Shown one piece after another: positions 1 through 6,553 of a stretch of DNA of 8,970 nt. Origin of the DNA: an uncultured Lachnospiraceae bacterium (GTDB lineage: Bacteria > Bacillota > Clostridia > Lachnospirales > Lachnospiraceae); NCBI GenBank assembly GCA_902795625.1, contig CADBLW010000182.1, positions 1-8,970 of the forward strand. Reading direction: 5' to 3'. Positions within the stretch are counted from its first letter, which is position 1. Every line of letters starts with the position of its first letter. Below the pieces are notes generated by a model. It saw nothing but the letters and a program-made list of their open reading frames with translations, was not told the DNA's origin and searched no databases. The translations under genes were made by a program, and so were the position numbers.

Positions 1-1179
1 GCTGATCGTATCATAGGCATTTCTGCCCTCCTCACTTTTGATCCAGGTGTCCCAATCAGGATCCCTCGAAGATTTACCGTACTGTTCAAGAATTCTTTCT
101 TCACGGACCTCGTAGTGAGCGCAAAGTGTGAACGCAACTCTCAGATACGCATCGTCCAGGACCGCAACCTCCCCGGCCATCACCTTCGTTTCCAACTGGC
201 CGGCCTGAGGCATAACGGATCCATTGAAATACACGCTTTCGTCGGAAACGGTGACATCATAGACGTCCCGCCCGTTATACTCACCGACGACCTCACCCAG
301 CACCGCTCCTGAGTACACACACTTTGTAATGCTCTCAACCTGTGAGTCCATCGCCAGTTCAAGCATTTCAGCGTAGGAAACAGTTACGACAACATACTTA
401 TGATAAAATTCTGAGAGCTTCGCCGCCTGCGACCGGTTTTCCTTAAGCTCCGGGTATTTTTCGAAAAATAAGTCCAACTGCTCGCCGCACCATATCCCCG
501 GGAATTGAATGAACAATATCGCTCCGCGATTTGCAAGGGCGTTAAACTCCTCGTCGCTCAGTTTTCCGCGCTCATTTTTCTCCCATGCACGGACCGCGCG
601 TTCATCACAGCCTTCTGCCTCCATCTCCTTCTTGGACCAATTATTCCATGGCTTTCTTCTCAGCCAGTAGGCGCAGTACTCCTGAGGATAGCGCTCCAGG
701 AATAGCTTCCCGCCTTCAACCTTCTCATCGCCGAAGCCGATCATCACTTCCGCGCAATCCGCAGTCCCCTCCAGCGACCGCAGCTCCTTGTCGATCTTGG
801 CAATGTCCTGCTTCGTCACACCCGTGGGCGTCGGCTCCGGGGTGACTGGCTGCGTCGGCGTCGGCGTCTTCTTCGGCAGGACGACAACGGGCTCCGTCGG
901 CGTCGGTGTGGGCGTCGCAGGATTTTCCGGAGGAGTTGCCTGACCTGTCGGTGTCGGCGTTCCTGTTTCCCCGTACGGAGTGACGGAAGCGCTGCTCTCG
1001 TTGTTCGTCTGCTTTTTCCCGCTGTTTGTTTTCTTATACACGGAAACGGAGATTCCTACCGCTGCCACGACCAAAAGAACCGCTGCCACAGTCCCGATCC
1101 GGTTTCTGCGGCGCTTCTTCGCTTCGTGCTGCGTTGCCTGCTCCTTCACATTTTCAAAAACTTCACCGGAGTCTTTCAT
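1..1179 (-). CDS. Single-pass membrane protein with TPT-rich linker and unknown extracellular domain (partial)
   Basis: The frame is open for 393 codons from the ATG at 1179 to the left window edge, so the C-terminus is missing. I chose this start because GAGAGGAG lies just upstream and no upstream alternative is better. Residues 1-27 are short and basic (KKRRRNR just before the membrane). Residues about 28-48 form one hydrophobic helix. Residues about 66-120 are a Pro/Thr linker with repeated TPTPT units, and 121-393 form a mixed, charged domain that should lie outside the cell. This domain contains four Cys (C141, C169, C191, C231) within its first 110 residues and is rich in Trp and Tyr. 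I do not recognise the family. The basic stretch before the helix fits an N-in, C-out type II orientation. The gene starts 51 bases after the ATPase stop and has no obvious promoter in the gap, so it may be co-transcribed with it. The same style of linker occurs in the cellulase of this window, suggesting a cell-surface role; this is inference. Confidence 0.82.
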   Translation of the reverse strand, partial: MKDSGEVFENVKEQATQHEAKKRRRNRIGTVAAVLLVVAAVGISVSVYKKTNSGKKQTNNESSASVTPYGETGTPTPTGQATPPENPATPTPTPTEPVVVLPKKTPTPTQPVTPEPTPTGVTKQDIAKIDKELRSLEGTADCAEVMIGFGDEKVEGGKLFLERYPQEYCAYWLRRKPWNNWSKKEMEAEGCDERAVRAWEKNERGKLSDEEFNALANRGAILFIQFPGIWCGEQLDLFFEKYPELKENRSQAAKLSEFYHKYVVVTVSYAEMLELAMDSQVESITKCVYSGAVLGEVVGEYNGRDVYDVTVSDESVYFNGSVMPQAGQLETKVMAGEVAVLDDAYLRVAFTLCAHYEVREERILEQYGKSSRDPDWDTWIKSEEGRNAYDTIS

Positions 1180-1230
1180 GATGTCTCTCCTCTCAATATC
1201 TCTGCCCGTAAGATGCACGACTTTAAAAAA

Positions 1231-2667
1231 TTAATCACGGGTGTTTGCGAACAGATCATCCAGCACAACGGATTTTCCGATGTAATTGCTGTACTTGTTT
1301 TTCTTAATGCCATAGGTTGTGATCATCGTTGTCTGAAGGGTTTTCTTCGTCCCGGTTGACTCGCGGAAAATACCGGCTTTGTCTTTCAACACCAGATCGT
1401 ACTCCTTGTCGATTTCAAACGGCGCAGTGGAAAACTTGATCTCACAGAGATTGATAATCCGGTCACGCCGATCTATCAACAGATCAATTTGCGCGCCTTC
1501 TTCTGCATTGGTTCCCTGTTTTGCCCACGAAGATGTCTCGGCCATGATACCGGCAATCCCGAGTTTTTGTTTAATCTGCGGGATATGATCCTTACACACC
1601 TGTTCAAAGGTAATTCCCTCCCAAGCGTGCCTTGCCGGATTATCATTTGTATTACTCCAGAAATGCTCATCGATACCGACATTGTCCTTCATAAAACGGA
1701 AATAAAACATCGTAAAATAATCGGAAAGCTGGTATAGCCTTTCCCGCTTCTTCTTTCCGAACATCTGATTTACCCGGATAAATCCGGCGTTTGAAAGGTT
1801 GTCCAGCATTTTTGTTAGACGCCCGTTTACGGCGATTCTCGTTGTGTTGATAATCTCCGTTCTCGTCAGACCTTTTCTCTTCCTGCTCAGCGCCTCGACA
1901 AGTTTCGCGTACTGCTCTTCTTTCGAAAAGAGTGTATCAAAAAGCTGATCAAACTCATCCCACAACTCAGCCCTTTTTCGGAAGAACATATTGTCAATGT
2001 TTTCATTCAAAGAAAGTTCTCGATCCAGCAACCGCAGGTAATAGGGAATTCCACCCATGATCATGTAGCATTCCGCAATATCATACCTTGACCAGTGAAT
2101 ATCTCTTGATTCTAAGTATTCCTCTGTTTCATAAAGGGTAAATGGCTCCAGGAACAATCGACATGTCCGTCTGCTGAAAAGCCCTCCTTTATTTTTTTCT
2201 ATATTGTCAACAATCCAGGAGGTTGCGGATCCACACACAATGAAAACAAGGTTGTCCCGAGAACTCCCCCAGGAATTCCAAAACCATTCAAATGCCGGAA
2301 GGAAGCCGGACCGTCTCGTGTCCATCCACGGCATTTCGTCGAAGAAGACAACCTGCTTTTCTCCGGTGACGTCCTTTTCCAGATACTCTCGCAACAGTAT
2401 AAACGCCTCGTTCCAATCCCCCGGTTGACCGTGTTTTTCCCTTGACGCCCGGTCGAGCTCATAGGTGAAGTTTTTTAACTGCACGCTCCTGCTCTGGTTA
2501 TAGGCTCCGGTGAACTTAAATGTGAAGTTGTTGTCGTAATATTCATTGATCAAAAAAGTCTTTCCGACTCGTCTTCTGCCGTATACAATGATCAGCTGTG
2601 CCTCGCTCTCCTCCATGACTTTGTCGAGTCTTCGAATTTCTTTTTCTCGTCCTACGATTCTCTCCAT
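1231..2667 (-). CDS. ATP-binding protein of the archaeal ATPase / DUF234 type with C-terminal nuclease-like domain
   Basis: The product has 478 residues. Residues 30-37 (GRRRVGKT) are a Walker A motif, 106-111 (VVFFDE) a Walker B, and 141-150 (VFIVCGSATS) fits sensor 1. The GLFSRR and LEPF motifs that follow are typical of the PF01637-like STAND/AAA ATPases common in archaea and anaerobic bacteria. Residues about 250-325 look like a winged helix. The C-terminal part contains FEQVC, QIDLL and CEIKFS, so E355, D395, E409 and K411 fit a PD-(D/E)xK nuclease-like core, as in DUF234 proteins. The start at 2667 has AAAGGAG at ideal spacing; an in-frame ATG 19 codons upstream lies inside the promoter and is rejected. 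The gene is visibly AT-richer than its neighbours: the row 1981-2040 has 23 G/C of 60, against 34 of 60 for 4141-4200. This suggests recent acquisition. The cellular role of such ATPases is poorly known, and DNA-related or defence functions are possible. Confidence 0.88.
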   Translation of the reverse strand: MERIVGREKEIRRLDKVMEESEAQLIIVYGRRRVGKTFLINEYYDNNFTFKFTGAYNQSRSVQLKNFTYELDRASREKHGQPGDWNEAFILLREYLEKDVTGEKQVVFFDEMPWMDTRRSGFLPAFEWFWNSWGSSRDNLVFIVCGSATSWIVDNIEKNKGGLFSRRTCRLFLEPFTLYETEEYLESRDIHWSRYDIAECYMIMGGIPYYLRLLDRELSLNENIDNMFFRKRAELWDEFDQLFDTLFSKEEQYAKLVEALSRKRKGLTRTEIINTTRIAVNGRLTKMLDNLSNAGFIRVNQMFGKKKRERLYQLSDYFTMFYFRFMKDNVGIDEHFWSNTNDNPARHAWEGITFEQVCKDHIPQIKQKLGIAGIMAETSSWAKQGTNAEEGAQIDLLIDRRDRIINLCEIKFSTAPFEIDKEYDLVLKDKAGIFRESTGTKKTLQTTMITTYGIKKNKYSNYIGKSVVLDDLFANTRD

Positions 2668-2672
2668 ATGTA

Positions 2673-2679
2673 CTCCTTT
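2673..2679 (-). promoter_or_regulatory. Ribosome binding site that fixes the ATPase start
   Basis: The minus strand reads AAAGGAG five bases before the ATG at 2667. The alternative upstream ATG lies at the predicted promoter -10 and would precede the transcription start, so this site decides the gene start. Confidence 0.75.
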
Positions 2680-2681
2680 CC

Positions 2682-2811
2682 TTCGAAATTCGCGATATCG
2701 TGTCTTTTTCTCGAATTTTACCACAGAAAAAGACCGATTTCAATGATATCATGTCTTTTTCTCGAATTTTCATCAACAAAAAGACGCTTTTCAGCGATAT
2801 CGCGTCTTTTT
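2682..2811 (-). repeat. 51-bp tandem repeat with GATATC-centred palindromes (about 2.5 copies)
   Basis: GATATC occurs at 2694-2699, 2745-2750 and 2796-2801, exactly 51 bases apart. GTCTTTTT occurs at 2702-2709, 2753-2760 and 2804-2811 with the same period. Read on the minus strand, the first two units each contain AAAAAGAC, 18 bases, then GTCTTTTT, an inverted repeat. The third unit diverges as it runs into the ribosome binding site. The palindrome core differs between copies but stays symmetric: GCGATATCGC, then ATGATATCAT, then CGATATCG. Both flanks change together, which points to selection for symmetry, as in a dimeric repressor operator. The middle copy holds the ATPase promoter, and one palindrome lies on each side of it. 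This suggests autoregulation or control by an unknown DNA-binding protein. Confidence 0.8.
2715..2743 (-). promoter_or_regulatory. Sigma-A-type promoter of the ATPase gene
   Basis: On the minus strand TTGAAA (2743-2738) is followed after 17 bases by TAAAAT (2720-2715). The predicted transcript begins near 2708 and gives a leader of about 40 bases. One repeat palindrome lies just upstream of the -35 and another just after the transcript start. The neighbouring repeat unit has a weaker copy of the same arrangement (CTGAAA, 17 bases, GAAAAT). Confidence 0.7.
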
Positions 2812-2817
2812 CTACAC

Positions 2818-2854
2818 AAACAGGCCGGATAAAGACAACTTATCCGGCCTGTTT
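2818..2854 (-). terminator. Rho-independent terminator-like hairpin after the cellulase gene
   Basis: AAACAGGCCGGATAA at 2818-2832 pairs perfectly with TTATCCGGCCTGTTT at 2840-2854 around a 7-base loop, a 15-bp stem. It lies 86 bases past the cellulase stop. The trailing T run is short on either strand (TTTGTGTAG on the minus strand), so termination may be imperfect. It would insulate the ATPase promoter from cellulase transcription. Confidence 0.7.
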
Positions 2855-2939
2855 CCATAAACTCTCAATTGTTTTCTGAAGTCAATCTTTCTTCCCGAGG
2901 CGTTCTATCATCTGCCCCGGATACTTCAAAGCAACTGTA

Positions 2940-5018
2940 TTACTTCTTCTTCGCCTTGACGACCTTCATAACGATCGCGCATACGATCACCATCGCCACG
3001 AGTCCGGCGGCCACGATGATCCACCAACCCGTGGTGGACGGATGCTCGTCCGCCGGGCGCTCCGGTGCCTGCGTCGGCTCTGCTGCCTTCGTGGGCTCAA
3101 CGGCTTCCGTCGGATCTGCCGTAGCGGTGGGCGCCGCCGTAGGTTCGACGGTAGGCTCCGGCGTCGGAGTGATCTCCGCTGCGCGCTCCTCGTCCGTCTT
3201 CAGGCGGAGCATCGCATACACCGTGGCGTCGCTGTTGATCGCCGCGCCCTTTTCGTATTTCGTCTCGTAGGTCTTCGAGGTGTACCAGCCGAGGAACACC
3301 CAGTCCTCAAGCTGCGGATCGTCCGGCGTGTTGGTGCCGAAGTAATACCGCATGCCGTTGACAATGTAGGTGAGTCTCGGAGCGCCGGTCACGACGATCT
3401 CGTGCGTCGTGAGATCGAGAGCCTCGCCCTCCGCCGGAACAGCCACGATCATGAAGTTGCGCAGGTCCGTCGGGTCGGTGATCCCGAACTCCGCGAGGGT
3501 CGACATCAGTGTCTCGTACTCGTACCAGATGACCTTCTTGTCACCCAGGGTCTCGCGCTTCGTAGGCTCGACAGGGATCCACCACTGCTGCTTGGTCTCG
3601 CTGTCGAGGATCAGCTTCGGCTCGCTCGTTCCCGTGTACACGATGGCGATGGAACGATCCGCGTCAAACCAGGTCGCCTTCGCGCCCATGGAAATGTATG
3701 TCGAATCCCATTCCTTCGTCGCCGTAGCGCCGCCGAGCGCCTTCCAGATGGAGTCGCCGGTGATGGTCGTCGACTCACCGCCGTCCCCGCCGTTATCCTT
3801 CAGAGCGCTGCCGCGCTCCTCGCTTGCAAATCCGTCGAAGAGGCCCTTCACAACGGTCGGGTAGTTCCACTCCAGCGTGCGGCGGTTGATGTAGGCATGG
3901 CTCTCACCGCCCTTCTTCGAGTCGCTGCCGTTGTCCCAGATCACGATCGGAATTCCGTAGGACTGGGACAGTTTGCCCATGCACTCGGCCCATTTTACGC
4001 GCTCTTCCGTGTTGCCCTTCTCCGTCGCGCTCGTCTCGCCGATGACCGTCGGAATACCGTTGTCGAGGAACACGCTCTTGATGGCGCGGAAAATAGCTTC
4101 CACCGACGCCGCGTCGCCGTTGCCGAAGGTCATCTGCGAATCCTGAAGGCAGAAGTTGTACGGCGCGTAGCAGTGAACGGACGCAATGATGTTGGCGACG
4201 GGCTTGCCGTCGTACGAAGGGATCGACACCGCCTCCATAATGTTCGACGAGCTCGAAGCCGCGTAGCCCGGGATCATCAGGCAGCGCTCGCCGTTGTGGC
4301 CTTTGCCGTTGGCGCGCACCGTCTGCGCAAACACTTGATTTAAGTAGTTGATCGCCTGGTATGCGTCCTTGTTGCCGGTCCACTCCACCGAGGAACCCGC
4401 CATACGGGGCTCATTCATGCCCTCGAAGATCAGGTGCTGGTCATAATCCGCAAAATACTCCGCGATCTGCGCCCAGACCGCCTCCAGCTCGACGCCGACC
4501 TTGCGGTATTCCTTGTCGAGATTGCGGATGTTCACCCAGGACTCGTGGTGCACGTTGATGATGACAAACATGTTGTCCTCATAGCACCAGTCGATGACTT
4601 CCTTCACGCGCTCTAAGAACGCATCCTTGATCTTGTAATTTTCCGAAACATTGATCTCCTGCGTCCACGTGATCGGGATACGGATCACGTTGAACCCGGC
4701 CTCGCTCACCGTGTGGATCAGCTCCTTCGTGACCTTCGGGTTGCCCCAGTTGGTCTCGTGGGAAGCTCCGGATCCGCCCGTCGCGTCAAATGTATTGCCG
4801 ATGTTCCAGCCGATTCCCATCAGGTTGACGACCTCCGCCGACGTCTTGCCGGTCAGCTCCGTCTCCTCAGCTCTCGTCTGCAGCACGACCGCGCTTCCCG
4901 CGGCATTTGCGTCCGCGCGACGCGTCAGACCGCCAAGCATGCCGGTCATGATCAGCACGATGCCGAGCATCGCCGCCATCAGCCGGAACAGTTTCCTCTT
5001 TGCGTAAAATACCTTCAT
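2940..5018 (-). CDS. Membrane-anchored GH5 endoglucanase (cellulase)
   Basis: This 692-residue secreted enzyme should hydrolyse internal beta-1,4-glucan bonds at the cell surface. Residues 1-37 are a signal peptide with a possible cleavage after the ADA motif (35-37). Residues about 55-400 are the GH5 domain. All expected landmarks are present: R113 (VIRIP), H157-H158 (NVHHE), N202-E203 (acid/base, GMNEP), H282 and Y284 (VHCYAPY), E328 (nucleophile, VIGE) and W361 (VIWDN). The GWNIGNTFDA and FEGMNEPR motifs fit subfamily GH5_4 best, so xyloglucan or mixed-linkage glucan are possible substrates. A beta-rich segment (about 420-543) may be a carbohydrate-binding module but I cannot name it. Residues about 548-605 (FLGWYTS, ATVYA) resemble an InlB/Flg_new repeat. 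A Pro/Thr/Glu linker (616-658), a helix (664-684) and a KAKKK tail anchor the C-terminus in the membrane without a sortase motif. GGAGG precedes the ATG by 5 bases, and the gene has its own promoter. Confidence 0.95.
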   Translation of the reverse strand: MKVFYAKRKLFRLMAAMLGIVLIMTGMLGGLTRRADANAAGSAVVLQTRAEETELTGKTSAEVVNLMGIGWNIGNTFDATGGSGASHETNWGNPKVTKELIHTVSEAGFNVIRIPITWTQEINVSENYKIKDAFLERVKEVIDWCYEDNMFVIINVHHESWVNIRNLDKEYRKVGVELEAVWAQIAEYFADYDQHLIFEGMNEPRMAGSSVEWTGNKDAYQAINYLNQVFAQTVRANGKGHNGERCLMIPGYAASSSSNIMEAVSIPSYDGKPVANIIASVHCYAPYNFCLQDSQMTFGNGDAASVEAIFRAIKSVFLDNGIPTVIGETSATEKGNTEERVKWAECMGKLSQSYGIPIVIWDNGSDSKKGGESHAYINRRTLEWNYPTVVKGLFDGFASEERGSALKDNGGDGGESTTITGDSIWKALGGATATKEWDSTYISMGAKATWFDADRSIAIVYTGTSEPKLILDSETKQQWWIPVEPTKRETLGDKKVIWYEYETLMSTLAEFGITDPTDLRNFMIVAVPAEGEALDLTTHEIVVTGAPRLTYIVNGMRYYFGTNTPDDPQLEDWVFLGWYTSKTYETKYEKGAAINSDATVYAMLRLKTDEERAAEITPTPEPTVEPTAAPTATADPTEAVEPTKAAEPTQAPERPADEHPSTTGWWIIVAAGLVAMVIVCAIVMKVVKAKKK

Positions 5019-5110
5019 AAAAACCTCCGTACTTTCAGTACTCCATATCTACCGCGCTGTGTGTCCGCGGTATTCCGCGCCTTCTGTGCTCCATATCTTC
5101 CGAAGTGCAT
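5015..5110 (-). CDS. Possible 31-residue leader peptide overlapping the cellulase start
   Basis: An ATG at 5110 opens a 31-codon frame whose TGA (5017-5015) overlaps the cellulase ATG as ATGA, the usual geometry of translational coupling. The peptide is basic and repeats itself: GRYGAQKAR and GRYGVLKVR, 16 codons apart, because of the direct repeat in the DNA. The predicted transcript start is about two bases before this ATG, so translation would have to be nearly leaderless (only GAGG directly abuts it). No family is recognised. It could equally be an untranslated leader with a chance open frame. Confidence 0.3.
   Translation of the reverse strand: MHFGRYGAQKARNTADTQRGRYGVLKVRRFL
5034..5098 (-). 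repeat. 17-bp direct repeat in the cellulase leader, 48 bp apart
   Basis: TTCAGTACTCCATATCT at 5034-5050 and TTCTGTGCTCCATATCT at 5082-5098 match at 15 of 17 positions. Between them ACCGCG (5051-5056) and CGCGGT (5066-5071) form an inverted repeat with a 9-base gap. Both copies lie within the predicted transcript. They may be a regulator or RNA-binding site, a duplicated coding segment of the leader peptide, or a neutral tandem duplication. Confidence 0.6.
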
Positions 5111-5118
5111 CCTCACAC

Positions 5119-5148
5119 ATTGTATCGGATAGCGTTTCCCCGCGTCAA
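5119..5148 (-). promoter_or_regulatory. Sigma-A-type promoter of the cellulase gene
   Basis: On the minus strand TTGACG (5148-5143) is followed after 18 bases by TACAAT (5124-5119). The transcript should begin near 5112, leaving a leader of about 94 bases. It lies 59 bases past the stop of the PurA-like gene. No convincing terminator is visible between them, so some read-through from the upstream operon is possible. Confidence 0.65.
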
Positions 5149-5206
5149 TGGATTTCTCACTCGAAAATCGTACGTTCATCCAAACCCGATTTCGCCGTAA
5201 AATGCG

Positions 5207-6553
5207 TCAATTCCCGCCCATTCCGCGGCTTTCGACCTGCTCCGCCTCTCTTCCGCGCGCAAGATATGCCTCGGAAAATACATCCCGCACTGCAGTTTCC
5301 CCGCAAAATACGTCAACCTCCGCCGGGCCGTCCGCCATCAGTATCCTGCCGTTCGTCTCGTCCACATGCGTAAGAAAGAGTGCGAGCTTCGCGCGGTCGC
5401 CGATCAATGCTGCGTCCTCCCGCACCGGAGCGAGGAACTCCTCAATGGTGCCGTGGGTCGCATAGCGGATCCTGCCCTGCCACGGGTTCTCCACGTTCGT
5501 CAAATCCTCCGACGCGATGCCCAGCGCTTCCCGCGGGCACTCGTATGGCAGCAGTCCCGCGCCGTGGCGCGTGACGTAGGTGCGCGTGACATAGACCGCC
5601 TCGGTGGGCGCGAGTCCGTGCACCGCAAGGATTTCCACCGGATTGGCAAGGCCTGTCCGGGAGGCGGAGATGTGCGGCGCAAACCTCTTGTTTCCCTCGT
5701 CCAGCAGCAGTCCCTGGCCGCTCTCAAACACGATGCTCTCGCGGCCTCGGAGAAGCGCTCCGGTATCCTCCGTGACCGTGACAAAGGCCTCGGCGTTTCT
5801 TATCATCTCCTCCGCATACCGTTCCACGACCTGCCGTGACCGCAGCATCTCCAAGTATTCCGTGCCGGGAAGCCCTCGGCTCAGGATTTCCTCTGCAGAA
5901 ACTCGGCCGTCTCCCGACAGGTTCTTCTCTGTGTCGCCTTCAGTCAGTGAACCTGCTTCCGCGCCGCTGCCTTCAGGGGCATGCGCATTTTCCGCGGATG
6001 CAGCATCGATCGCCTCCGCGATCCGCTTCCACGTGTATTCCCCGCGGATCCGCAGGATGCGCACAGCTAAGGAGGCTGCATTTTCCGAGAGAATGTCGCC
6101 GACGGTGATCCCAAACCCCGCCTTCGTCCGCAGCTGCGCCTCGTAGATGCCCATGCCGCAGCTGCCGTGCCGTGCGGCACCGCGCCGCGTCTCCAGCAGC
6201 ATGTTGACTAAAACGTCATCGATCAGCGTCACGGGCGTGTCCGGCTCGCTCAGCACCACAGGCCGGAAGCCCGCCGCCTCGTAAAATCCATCCTCTTCCT
6301 CGCGCAGCTTGTAAAGATCGGGATAGTAGGTGTGCGCCCAAAGGGTGTCGGAACGACGAAAGGAGCCCGCCGACAGCTGATGGAACACAAACCTTCGTCC
6401 GCCCTGTTCCACGGTGTGCCCGGCCTGAGCTCCTCCGTTATGTTTGACAACCAGGGACTGCGGCGCCCGGCTGCAGAAATAATCCACCGCCAGGCCCTTG
6501 CCCTCATCTCCGAAATTCTTACCGATCACTGCGCGGATCGTCTGCGTGCTCAA
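5207..6553 (-). CDS. Divergent adenylosuccinate synthetase family protein (PurA-like)
   Basis: The 448-residue product follows the adenylosuccinate synthetase fold in order: GDEGKG at 15-20 (catalytic Asp D16), AGHT at 44-47 (catalytic His H46), GSCGMGIYEA at 130-139, FESGQGLLLDE at 276-286, TYVTRHGAGLLPYE at 325-338, GRIRY at 360-364 and LTHVDETNG at 394-402. PurA joins IMP and aspartate with GTP. The catalytic Asp and His remain, but several substrate sites differ from textbook PurA: NNAGHT is AQAGHT, the GRGIGPAYxDK region is GMGIYEAQ, and the guanine-recognition TKLD is THVD. An acidic, low-complexity insert lies at about 185-225. It may therefore act on another nucleotide or acceptor, and a housekeeping purA probably lies elsewhere. 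The start is TTG: GGAGGG lies 8 bases upstream, and the TTG overlaps the TGA of the vWA gene, so translation is probably coupled. This is the last gene of the three-gene operon. Confidence 0.88.
   Translation of the reverse strand: MSTQTIRAVIGKNFGDEGKGLAVDYFCSRAPQSLVVKHNGGAQAGHTVEQGGRRFVFHQLSAGSFRRSDTLWAHTYYPDLYKLREEEDGFYEAAGFRPVVLSEPDTPVTLIDDVLVNMLLETRRGAARHGSCGMGIYEAQLRTKAGFGITVGDILSENAASLAVRILRIRGEYTWKRIAEAIDAASAENAHAPEGSGAEAGSLTEGDTEKNLSGDGRVSAEEILSRGLPGTEYLEMLRSRQVVERYAEEMIRNAEAFVTVTEDTGALLRGRESIVFESGQGLLLDEGNKRFAPHISASRTGLANPVEILAVHGLAPTEAVYVTRTYVTRHGAGLLPYECPREALGIASEDLTNVENPWQGRIRYATHGTIEEFLAPVREDAALIGDRAKLALFLTHVDETNGRILMADGPAEVDVFCGETAVRDVFSEAYLARGREAEQVESRGMGGN

Noticed and set aside
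2668..2724. Longer N-terminus for the ATPase from an ATG at 2724
   Set aside because: That ATG lies upstream of the predicted transcript start and within the promoter. The ATG at 2667 has AAAGGAG and the usual family N-terminus (ERIVGRE).
2543..2779. Small basic protein with repeated KIREKD units in another minus frame
   Set aside because: The peptide repeat only mirrors the 51-bp DNA repeat, and most of the frame overlaps the ATPase out of phase.
2682..2811. CRISPR array
   Set aside because: The units are tandem with no unique spacers between them, only two to three copies exist, and they contain a promoter.
3042..4343. Long plus-strand open frame of 433 codons
   Set aside because: It is antisense to the GH5 catalytic domain, its product is Arg-rich with no domain, and it has no ribosome binding site. 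The GC-rich codon positions of the cellulase gene explain it.
5149..5206. Terminator between the PurA-like gene and the cellulase promoter
   Set aside because: Only a weak 5-bp GATTT/AAATC pairing is visible with no T run, so none is called.
5207..6553. PurZ (phage 2-aminoadenine pathway) identity for the PurA-like gene
   Set aside because: The catalytic Asp of GDEGKG is retained, whereas viral PurZ as I recall replaces it. There are also no neighbouring phage, polymerase or dATP-hydrolase genes. A distant relation cannot be excluded without a tree.
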